From contig JAJFVE010000068.1 in the NCBI GenBank assembly GCA_021371965.1, forward strand, positions 1 to 36,920: a stretch of DNA of 36,920 bases, in the 5' to 3' direction. This DNA comes from Planctomycetaceae bacterium (GTDB taxonomy: Bacteria > Planctomycetota > Phycisphaerae > SM23-33). The translations under genes and the position numbers were made by a program. Below the pieces are notes generated by a model. That model was not told the DNA's origin. It did no database searches and worked only from the letters and a program-made list of their open reading frames with translations. Below are positions 15,828-22,125 of the stretch, piece by piece; the stretch's first letter is position 1; every line of letters begins with the position of its first letter.

Positions 15828-15874
15828 CCGTAAGGCGTTTCCGAATTCCACGTCTCCCGAGAGACGCCTTACGG
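15828..15874. repeat. Hairpin between convergent queD and phosphatase genes
   Basis: CCGTAAGGCGTTTC at 15828-15841 pairs with GAGACGCCTTACGG at 15861-15874 with one mismatch. There is no T run. It may act as a two-way terminator or be another repeat; GCGTAAGGCGTT recurs at 16811-16822. Confidence 0.5.
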
Positions 15875-15879
15875 TGCCA

Positions 15880-16581
15880 CTACGAGCGGAGTGTGCGATG
15901 TAACATTTCGACATACCCCTCAAGCGCGCGGATCTGGTTGGTTCTGAGGCGGATGGTCTTACGGTGTCGGCGGATGAGTTCCAGCGCCTCGCTCGCGGTG
16001 GCGGCTTTGCCTTCGGCTAACAGGTACGCGGCGACGATGGTCGGCCCGCGGCCGTGGCCTAGTGCGCAGTGCACGTATACCGCTCCGGCGGCCAGGCAGC
16101 GGCGGATGTGCTCGACGCCCAAGTCGAACTGCTCCTTCGTCGGGGCCGTGCCGTCCAGCGTCGCCAGCAGCAGATAGTCGTCGCTGGAACGGAAGATCGA
16201 GTTCTCGCTGAACTCGGCTGTCAGGTCGACGACGCCCGCCGGCGTGGGCGTAAAGCGTGCCGCCTCGTAGGCCGTGAGCTTCTGGCCCAGGAACAGGCCC
16301 GGGACGATCTCGTGAGCCGGCGGTTCAGGCCAGAATATGCGCTGGAGGTAGAACACCGCCGCGTTGGCGATGAAGTACGGCCAGTACAGCAGCCACGCCG
16401 CCGGGTGGACGACGCCGCGGCGGCTCTTGAGAAACCACTGCGGGCGGTTGAGGAGGTAGAGCATCGCCACCATCCCGAAGCCGGCCGCAGCGTACGTGAG
16501 CATAGCGGCGGCCGCCGGGCGTGTATGCCACGCGCCGATCAAGCACGCCGCGATCATGGCTGTGAAACTCAACAAATACAT
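15880..16581 (-). CDS. Membrane-anchored dual-specificity phosphatase-like protein
   Basis: The 233-residue protein has two or three N-terminal membrane segments (about residues 2-18, 26-44 and 60-80) and a cytoplasmic-type dual-specificity phosphatase domain. The P-loop is HCALGHGR (C172, R178; the CX5R signature) and the likely general acid is D143 in TLDGTAPT. Such enzymes remove phosphate from proteins, lipids or nucleotides; the substrate here is unknown. It is convergent with queD. No kinase is near. It could be a phosphatidylglycerophosphate-type phosphatase, which also can be membrane-bound with this fold, but nothing in the context fixes that. Confidence 0.82.
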   Translation of the reverse strand: MYLLSFTAMIAACLIGAWHTRPAAAAMLTYAAAGFGMVAMLYLLNRPQWFLKSRRGVVHPAAWLLYWPYFIANAAVFYLQRIFWPEPPAHEIVPGLFLGQKLTAYEAARFTPTPAGVVDLTAEFSENSIFRSSDDYLLLATLDGTAPTKEQFDLGVEHIRRCLAAGAVYVHCALGHGRGPTIVAAYLLAEGKAATASEALELIRRHRKTIRLRTNQIRALEGYVEMLHRTLRS

Positions 16582-16613
16582 TACTGGATTCTATCGCCGA
16601 TGAGAGCGGGATG

Positions 16614-16665
16614 GGTGGATGAATAGATGGATGGAATGGATGGATGGATGGATGAATGGACGAAT
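16614..16665. repeat. ATGG minisatellite upstream of the tetR region (family G)
   Basis: Tandem GATGGATGG units with some GAATGG variants. The rest of 16582-16822 has no open frame that I support. Confidence 0.75.
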
Positions 16666-16822
16666 GCAGCAAACGTGAAACACTGCGAACATATTTCAAA
16701 CACCACCTATTGGGTGGGCGTATGTACTCCAGCACCAGAAGATTGCTTCGACAGTAGCGTATGCAACAGCAATAGAATGGCTAAGGCTTCACTGCGTCCC
16801 CCAATAGATAGCGTAAGGCGTT

Positions 16823-16841
16823 AAAAAACTTGAAGTTTTTT
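16823..16841. promoter_or_regulatory. AAAAAACTT/AAGTTTTTT palindrome upstream of tetR promoter
   Basis: A perfect 9+1+9 palindrome that lies just before the promoter with tandem operators. It may serve as an upstream terminator (the right arm ends in six T) or as an AT-rich protein site. Confidence 0.45.
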
Positions 16842-16849
16842 GTAAATTG

Positions 16850-16885
16850 TTGTTGACCTTATGGTCGTTGTTGACTAAAAAGTCG
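16850..16885 (+). promoter_or_regulatory. TetR promoter with two tandem operator palindromes
   Basis: Two 18-bp direct repeats lie side by side (TTGTTGACCTTATGGTCG and TTGTTGACTAAAAAGTCG). Each has a perfect 12-bp inverted repeat: GACC-TTAT-GGTC and GACT-AAAA-AGTC. A -35 box TTGACC (16853-16858) is 17 bases from TAAAAA (16876-16881), so each palindrome covers one promoter element. The tetR ATG follows at 16913. This is an autorepression layout by inference. Confidence 0.62.
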
Positions 16886-16912
16886 AAATCGGGAGGTTAG
16901 TCGGTCCTGAGT

Positions 16913-17587
16913 ATGATGATTGTTGAAGATGCAAAACCGAAGCGGAGTCCTTCACGCCAGCAGCGGCGCTTGAAGGTCACGCGCCGCAAGCTGCTCGACG
17001 CGGCCCGCACGGTCTTCGCCACGCGGGGGATCGACTTGGCTCGGATCGACGAAATCTCCGACCGCGCGGATGTCGGCAAGGGAACGTTCTACTACCACTT
17101 CAGCGGCAAGCCTCAGCTCGTGCGGGAGTTGATCAAGGAAATGCTCGACGGGCTGATCGCGGCCATCGAGCGCGGCTGCAGCGGCGAGACCGATGTCATC
17201 GGCGTGCTGGACAAGTTGATCGCCGCGCACATCGAGTTCTTCGCCAATCGCTGGGAAGACTTCGTGCTGTACTTCCAGGGCCGCAGCGACCTGACGCTGC
17301 AAGAGGGCTACCAGGGCATCGAGACGCCATTCATCAAGTACCTCGAATGCGTCGAGGGGTTGCTGGCATCGGTGCTGAAGTACCGCCCGCCCCAGCCGGT
17401 GCTGCGGCGGATCGCCTGTGCCGTGGCGGGATTCGTGTCGGGATACTACTCGTTCGCGGCGATCTCGTCGCAGGACGAGAACATTGACGAAACGTTCGTC
17501 TCGTTGCGTGGGGCGATGGCCTCGAGCCTGGCGCGGTTCATCCAGGAAGCCGGCCATCAACAGCCCCCCGAGGCGGCAAAAGGATAA
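16913..17587 (+). CDS. TetR family transcriptional regulator
   Basis: The 224-residue protein has a basic N-terminus, then a TetR helix-turn-helix at about residues 24-70 (TRRKLLDAARTVFATRGIDLARIDEISDRADVGKGTFYYHFSGK) and a helical ligand domain. The GTFYYHF motif is the recognition part. The ligand cannot be read from sequence. Two tandem palindromes that cover the promoter (16850-16885) point to autoregulation. An AT-rich leader and GGAGG at 16892-16896, somewhat far from the ATG, precede it; the second ATG at 16916 is an alternative start. The four following genes are on the same strand with tight spacing for the first three, so TetR probably controls them too. Confidence 0.9.
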   Translation: MMIVEDAKPKRSPSRQQRRLKVTRRKLLDAARTVFATRGIDLARIDEISDRADVGKGTFYYHFSGKPQLVRELIKEMLDGLIAAIERGCSGETDVIGVLDKLIAAHIEFFANRWEDFVLYFQGRSDLTLQEGYQGIETPFIKYLECVEGLLASVLKYRPPQPVLRRIACAVAGFVSGYYSFAAISSQDENIDETFVSLRGAMASSLARFIQEAGHQQPPEAAKG

Positions 17588-17657
17588 CTCGTAGAAAATA
17601 TTTGGCACGGGCGCCGCGGGCATTGTGCCGGCGGCGGTTGGGCCCAGAGGAGAGACA

Positions 17658-18047
17658 ATGAAAACCCAAGAGGCGGTGGAACCTGAGGTCAAGCTATCGG
17701 CGTGGGGTTTGGCCACGAGCATCGACATCTACGACTGCGAGCCGGCGGCCATTCGCGACGCCGAGAAGATCAAGCAGTTCGTGGCCGAGCTCTGCGAGCT
17801 GATCGAGATGAAGCGCTTCGGCGAAACGCTGGTCGTCCACTTCGGAGAAGACGAGCGCGTGGCCGGATATTCGATGGTGCAGCTCATCGAGACCTCGCTG
17901 ATTTCCGCGCACTTTGCCAACCTGACCAACACGGTCTACCTCGACGTGTTCAGCTGCAAAGGGTACGACCCGGAAGTCGTGGCCGAGTTCGCGCAGAAAT
18001 TCTTCGGGGGTTCGCACTGCATTACGCACAGCAACCTGAGGCACTAG
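17658..18047 (+). CDS. speD: S-adenosylmethionine decarboxylase (SpeD)-like pyruvoyl enzyme with altered pocket
   Basis: The 129-residue protein matches class 1b AdoMet decarboxylase. Compared with the Thermotoga maritima enzyme, the self-cleaving serine (S63) is S80, and S55, H68 and C83 are S72, H85 and C100, each shifted by exactly 17 residues. So autocleavage to a pyruvoyl group looks possible. However, the residue before the cleavage serine is T79 instead of Glu, L81 replaces His64, and the TWPE pocket segment is FANL, so W70 and E72 are lost. This suggests a changed substrate. SpeD relatives that became ornithine or arginine decarboxylases are known in bacteria, so that is one option. 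No speE aminopropyltransferase is near. The ATG at 17658 has AGAGGAGAG upstream. It is the first gene after tetR and is tightly followed by the acyltransferase-like gene. Confidence 0.78.
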   Translation: MKTQEAVEPEVKLSAWGLATSIDIYDCEPAAIRDAEKIKQFVAELCELIEMKRFGETLVVHFGEDERVAGYSMVQLIETSLISAHFANLTNTVYLDVFSCKGYDPEVVAEFAQKFFGGSHCITHSNLRH

Positions 18048-18050
18048 AGC

Positions 18051-19016
18051 GTGTATCGGTACCGGGTCATCACGGACCTCGACGCCTGCCGGGACCTCTG
18101 GCAGCGTGCGGTCGTGCAGGAGTCGTTCACTGACCGCTGGGATGTGCGTATGTGCTTCCAGCGGCATTTCCAGCGGGCGCCCCTGTTCATCGCGGCCGAA
18201 GAGGACTCCCTGGTGCGCGGGCTCCTGCCGCTGAGCTGGATCGCCGAGGGCGGCTGCTACGGGTACTTCCCCGGCGAGACCTGGGGCGGCAAGACCTGGC
18301 TCGAGCAGAACCGCCTGATCGCCGGCGACGAGGCGATGCTCGAGGGCCTGCTGGCCCTGTGCCCCGGGCCGCGGCACCTGCGGTATCTGCTGCCCGCCGG
18401 CAACGGCGCCACCGACCGCTGCGAGATCGACGAGATCGGGTATCTCTTCGAGCCGCCGCGATACGGGTACGACATGGAGAACTACTGGGGCGGCGAGTTC
18501 TCGCACAAGTCGGCCAAGCGCATCCGCCGCGAGCTGGACGCCTTCGAGCAGCGCGTCACCTGGCGGCTGGACGACGCGGCCGACTTCGACCGGATGGTCG
18601 AGTTGAACTTGGCTGCCTTCGGCGAGCGGTCGTACTTTGCCGACGGACGGTTCCGCGAGGGCTTCCGCAGCCTGATGGAACTGGCCCGCGCCAACGGCTG
18701 GCTGCGCATGACGGCGCTGCTGGTGGACGGGCAGGCGGCGGCTGTGGACATGGGCATCGTCTACAACAACCACTACACGCTGGTGGCCGGCGGGGCGGAC
18801 CGCTGCGTGCAGGGCGCCGCCAAGCTGATCAACGTGTACCACATGCGCCGCGGCTGCCGCGAGCGGTTCGACCGGCTCGACTTCCTCTGCGGCGACTTCT
18901 CGTGGAAGACCCTCTTCCACCTGACCCCGCGCCCCTTGTACTTGCTGAGCAACATCCCCCACCACGCCGAGCACGCATGCCATGAAGAGTCCAGGAGTGC
19001 AGCGTGTGCTAAATGA
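18051..19016 (+). CDS. FemAB/GNAT-like (Acetyltransf_6 type) transferase
   Basis: The 321-residue protein starts with GTG three bases after the SpeD-like stop, so translation is likely coupled. It resembles the two-GNAT-lobe FemAB/BioF2-like group (often called peptidoglycan-biosynthesis GNAT proteins): an N-terminal lobe with PLFIAAEEDSLVRGLLPLSWI and GYFPGETWGGKTW, then a C-terminal lobe with the pattern WLRMTALLVDGQAAAVDMGIVYNNHYTLVAGG and FDRLDFLCGDFSWK. Members transfer acyl or aminoacyl groups to amines. No membrane segment or signal peptide is seen. Donor and acceptor are unknown; in this context the acceptor may be an amine made by one of the two decarboxylases. The 3' end overlaps the next gene. 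Confidence 0.7.
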   Translation: MYRYRVITDLDACRDLWQRAVVQESFTDRWDVRMCFQRHFQRAPLFIAAEEDSLVRGLLPLSWIAEGGCYGYFPGETWGGKTWLEQNRLIAGDEAMLEGLLALCPGPRHLRYLLPAGNGATDRCEIDEIGYLFEPPRYGYDMENYWGGEFSHKSAKRIRRELDAFEQRVTWRLDDAADFDRMVELNLAAFGERSYFADGRFREGFRSLMELARANGWLRMTALLVDGQAAAVDMGIVYNNHYTLVAGGADRCVQGAAKLINVYHMRRGCRERFDRLDFLCGDFSWKTLFHLTPRPLYLLSNIPHHAEHACHEESRSAACAK

Positions 19017-20340
19017 CTGCGTCCTGGTGGCCGGCACCACGACGGACTACGTCGATATCATCCGCCAGCAGTTGGGGGACCGCGCGATCTTCCTGACCAA
19101 CTTCGCCCACCGCGCCGCCGCTACCGAACCTGCGCCGCCGCCTGGGCAGGAACTGCTAGCCGATCTATCTCTGCCACACGAGCAGCTCCTGGCGCTGGTG
19201 ACGGCGCACGCGGCGCGGTTCAAACACAACATCGTCGGCGTGGCGTGCTTTGACGACGAATCGATGGCCTTGGCCTCGTCGCTGGCCAAGGCGATGAACT
19301 TGCCGTATCCATCCGCGGCGGCGGTGGCGGCGTGCCGCAGCAAGCTGGCGTGCAAGCAGGCCTGGAGCGCAGCGGGATTGCCCACGCCGGCGGCCCGCCT
19401 GGTGCGCACGGCCGCCGATGCGGCGGACTTCATGCACGCGGTCGCCGGAGCGGCCGTGCTCAAGCCACTCACCGGCAGCGGCAGCGAACTGATCTTCTTC
19501 TGCCGCAGCGCCGCCGAGGCCGCCGACGCCCTGGCGACCATCACGGCCCGCCTGGCCACTCATCACGACGCCCGCATGTACGGCGCGGGGGCAGCCGGCG
19601 GCGCCATGGTCGACTCGCGCAGCGTGGCCGTCATCGAGGAGTTCGTCCAAGGCCCGGAATATAGCTGCGACTTCGTGATCGAAGGCGGCCGCGCGCGGAT
19701 CATCCGCCTGGCGCGCAAGATCATGGACCACTCTCAAACGCTCGGGACATGCACGGCGTACATCGTGCCGGCCCCGCCGCCGGATCTGTCGCTGGACGCC
19801 TTTACGGGGCAATTGGCCGCCGCCTGCCGCGCCGTCGGCATAGAGCGGTCGATCTGTATGCTGGACTTCATCGTGCGTGACGGCCGCGCCGTCATGATCG
19901 AGATCGCCCCGCGGCCCGGCGGCGACTGTCTGCCCCCGCTGCTCAAGGCCTGCTGCGGGATGGACATGCTCGCCAGCGCAGTGAACTTCGCCGCCGGCGA
20001 GCCGGTCCTCGTGCCCCCGTCGACGGCGTGGAAGCAGATGGTCGGCCTGCGACTCTTCGCAAAGCGCAGCGGCGTGATCCAGCGCCTGGACGCCTCGGCC
20101 ATCAGCGCCGACCCGCGCGTCAGCGAAGTCTATCTCCGGCGAGCCCCCGGCCACGAAGTGCGCCTCCCCCCCGCCGACTACGACTCTCGCCTGCTGGGCC
20201 ATGTCATCTTTGACCCCTCGGTTTCGGGTGGCATGGCGACACGCCAAGCGGGTCGCCATGATGTCCCCAGCATCGAGCAACAATGCACCGAACTGTCCGG
20301 GCGATTCATCGTTGAATATGGGGGTGGAATTTCAAGATGA
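19006..20340 (+). CDS. ATP-grasp ligase
   Basis: I prefer the GTG at 19006, with AGGAG eight bases upstream and an 11-base overlap with the previous gene; ATG 18982 is an alternative. The 444-residue product has the ATP-grasp order: an N-terminal Rossmann-like part (VLVAGTTTDYVDIIR), lid and ATP part (AAVLKPLTGSGSELIFF), a metal/phosphate segment VIEEFVQGPEYSCDFVIEGG and MIEIAPRPGGD, then a C-terminal domain. Relatives form amide or thioester bonds with ATP, often on amino acids or small peptides, as in carbamoyl-phosphate-like and BtrJ-type ligases. No ACP is seen nearby. Residues about 407-419 come from a family K palindrome near the end. The context suggests it joins an amino acid to an amine. 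Confidence 0.82.
   Translation: MLNDCVLVAGTTTDYVDIIRQQLGDRAIFLTNFAHRAAATEPAPPPGQELLADLSLPHEQLLALVTAHAARFKHNIVGVACFDDESMALASSLAKAMNLPYPSAAAVAACRSKLACKQAWSAAGLPTPAARLVRTAADAADFMHAVAGAAVLKPLTGSGSELIFFCRSAAEAADALATITARLATHHDARMYGAGAAGGAMVDSRSVAVIEEFVQGPEYSCDFVIEGGRARIIRLARKIMDHSQTLGTCTAYIVPAPPPDLSLDAFTGQLAAACRAVGIERSICMLDFIVRDGRAVMIEIAPRPGGDCLPPLLKACCGMDMLASAVNFAAGEPVLVPPSTAWKQMVGLRLFAKRSGVIQRLDASAISADPRVSEVYLRRAPGHEVRLPPADYDSRLLGHVIFDPSVSGGMATRQAGRHDVPSIEQQCTELSGRFIVEYGGGISR
20226..20260. repeat. Family K palindrome inside the ATP-grasp gene
   Basis: CATGGCGACACGC pairs with GCGGGTCGCCATG, with a short CAA between. It is read as GMATRQAGRHD. The same unit, less perfect, is at 1544-1590 between genes. 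Confidence 0.75.
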
Positions 20341-20374
20341 GCGTTCCTTTATTATCCTTGGCAACTTTGCCGAT

Positions 20375-20594
20375 GCGGCCCGAAGGGGCCGCTTGGGATT
20401 TAGCCGGGGGCGCAGCGGCGGCGTTTCTGCCGCCGCGCAGCCCCCGGATAGCTCTTTTGAATTACCCGCCCCATAGGGGCGGGCGGGTTGTTGCATATCC
20501 GCAAAGCCCGTCGCCCCTGCGGGGCTCAGATCGTTTTAATATCGCATTCCGGGGGCTGCGCCCCCGGCTAAATTCTCATCGCCCCTTCGGGGCG
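20375..20594. repeat. Inverted-repeat element of about 220 bp (family I)
   Basis: TTTAGCCGGGGGCGCAGC at 20399-20416 is matched exactly by its inverse GCTGCGCCCCCGGCTAAA at 20555-20572. Outside these lie GCGGCC-CGAAGG-GGCCGC on the left and CGCCCCTTCGGGGCG on the right. A large internal hairpin (GCGGCGGC / GCCGCCGC) is at about 20412-20440. It fills the gap between the ATP-grasp stop and the decarboxylase start and has no open frame. It looks like a non-autonomous element or a hairpin-rich repeat. Confidence 0.7.
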
Positions 20595-20623
20595 AGTAGT
20601 AGCCTTCACTGGACGTTTCTGCC

Positions 20624-21931
20624 ATGCATGACGCCGACGCCATCTTGAAATCTGCCGCTGAGTTGCTCGCCCAGCCGACGCCGCAACTGGACACCGGCGA
20701 GCTGCATGCGTTTGTCGAGGGCTTCATGAACCGCCGCGGACAGTTCCTCGATCTGGCGGGCCGACATGGCAGTCCGCTGTACGTGCTCGATCGCCCGGCA
20801 CTGCGGGCGGCGGCACGCGAGTTTGTCGCGACCTTCGGCAAGCACGTCCAGCAGTTCCGGCCCTATTACGCCGTCAAGAGCAACAACTGCCCGCTGATCG
20901 CCGCGACGCTGGTGGGTGAGGGGATCGGCCTGGATGTATCGAGCGGCATCGAGCTGCAAATGGCCCTGAACGCCGGCAGCAGGGATATCGTCTTCAGCGG
21001 CCCTGGCAAGACCCTGGCCGAGATGCAACTCGCGCTCGATCACGCCGACCGCGTCGTCGTGCTCATCGACAGCTTCGGCGAACTGGCTCGCCTTCAGGCG
21101 GCCGCCGCCGCGGCGGGCGTCACCATCCGTGCCGGCGTGCGACTGACGACGCTCGAGCACGGCCTATGGCGTAAGTTCGGGATCAATCTGTCGCGTCTGG
21201 GCGAGTTCATGACCGCCGCGAAACAGTGCGACCGCGTGCGCCTCTGCGGGCTGCAGTTCCACACAAGCTGGAACCTCGACCCGCAGCGGCAGGTGCAGTT
21301 CATCGCATTGCTGGGCCAGACGCTCGCTGCGCTGGCGCCGCAGCAGCGCGGGCAGATCGAGTTCATCGACATGGGCGGGGGCTTCTGGCCGGGCGCGGGC
21401 GAGTGGCTGCAGGAGGCCGGCACGCCGGCGGGCATGCTGCGGGCGGCCACCACGGCCGGATGGCAGGCATCGCTGACGCACTACCGCATCGCCGCCCAGC
21501 CGCTGGAGGTTTTCGCAGCCGCCATCGCCGAGGCTCAGCAGCAGCACCTGGCGCCGCACCTGAATGCCCGTCTCTGCGCCGAGCCGGGGCGGTGGTTGTG
21601 CCACAACGCCATGCACCTGCTGCTGACGGTGATCGACCGCAAGGCCGACGACCTGGTCATCACCGACGCCGGCGCCAACGCCGTCGGATGGGAGCGGTTC
21701 GAGACGGACTACTTTCCCGTGATCAACTTGACTCGCCCGGCGCTGACCGAGCGGGCATGCATGGTCATGGGGTCACTATGTACGCCCCACGACCTGTGGG
21801 GCTACGGGTACTTCGGCCAGGATATCCTCGAAGGCGACGTACTTCTGGTCCCCACTCAGGGAGCGTATACGTATAGTCTCCGGCAGGAATTCATCAAGCC
21901 CCTGCCGATGGTGACGTGCCTTGAGGAGTGA
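20624..21931 (+). CDS. PLP-dependent fold III decarboxylase (LysA/ornithine decarboxylase type)
   Basis: The 435-residue protein has the fold III decarboxylase pattern: barrel domain with PLP lysine in YYAVKSN (about residue 87), FSGPGKT, QFHTSWN, the PLP phosphate loop MGGGF, and EPGRWL, then the C-terminal beta domain with GSLCTPHDLWGYG, whose cysteine comes across the dimer to the partner's active site. The group includes diaminopimelate, ornithine/arginine and carboxynorspermidine decarboxylases and BtrK, which acts on an acyl-carrier-bound amino acid. The residues visible do not fix the substrate. A 67-residue lead precedes the barrel. It lies 283 bases after the ATP-grasp gene, with a hairpin-rich element between, so it may be transcribed less or independently. 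Confidence 0.85.
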   Translation: MHDADAILKSAAELLAQPTPQLDTGELHAFVEGFMNRRGQFLDLAGRHGSPLYVLDRPALRAAAREFVATFGKHVQQFRPYYAVKSNNCPLIAATLVGEGIGLDVSSGIELQMALNAGSRDIVFSGPGKTLAEMQLALDHADRVVVLIDSFGELARLQAAAAAAGVTIRAGVRLTTLEHGLWRKFGINLSRLGEFMTAAKQCDRVRLCGLQFHTSWNLDPQRQVQFIALLGQTLAALAPQQRGQIEFIDMGGGFWPGAGEWLQEAGTPAGMLRAATTAGWQASLTHYRIAAQPLEVFAAAIAEAQQQHLAPHLNARLCAEPGRWLCHNAMHLLLTVIDRKADDLVITDAGANAVGWERFETDYFPVINLTRPALTERACMVMGSLCTPHDLWGYGYFGQDILEGDVLLVPTQGAYTYSLRQEFIKPLPMVTCLEE

Positions 21932-21951
21932 GGGAAGAAGAGGGGAAGAAA

Positions 21952-22104
21952 CCGACGACGAGGACGAGGACGAAGAACGGAACGGTGTTCTTTCGTCGAA
22001 CGTTAGCGGCGGAGCTTGCTCCGCGTGTTCTTCAGGAACCGTACAACCCGTCGAGCAAGCTCGGCCGCTGACAGAACGAAACTGATCGAGTCGTCGTCGG
22101 TTTT
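21952..22104. repeat. GACGAGGACGA tract and family A palindrome
   Basis: A GACGACGAGGACGAGGACGA tract (about 21952-21973) is mirrored in part by GTCGTCGTCGG near 22093-22103. Between them is a 71-bp family A repeat (22002-22072: GTTAGCGGCGGAGC, then GAGCAAGCTCGGCCGCTGAC). The 21932-22125 gap holds nothing else. Confidence 0.65.
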
Positions 22105-22125
22105 TGCTGTTGGTTCCGAGATTGA

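Noticed and set aside
17694..19040. Minus-strand open frame opposite the SpeD-like and GNAT genes
   Set aside because: No domain seen; the plus strand has two genes with conserved motifs and proper spacing.
20337..20648. 103-residue frame in the gap after the ATP-grasp gene
   Set aside because: It translates the hairpin element (Pro/Arg-rich) and lacks a ribosome-binding site.
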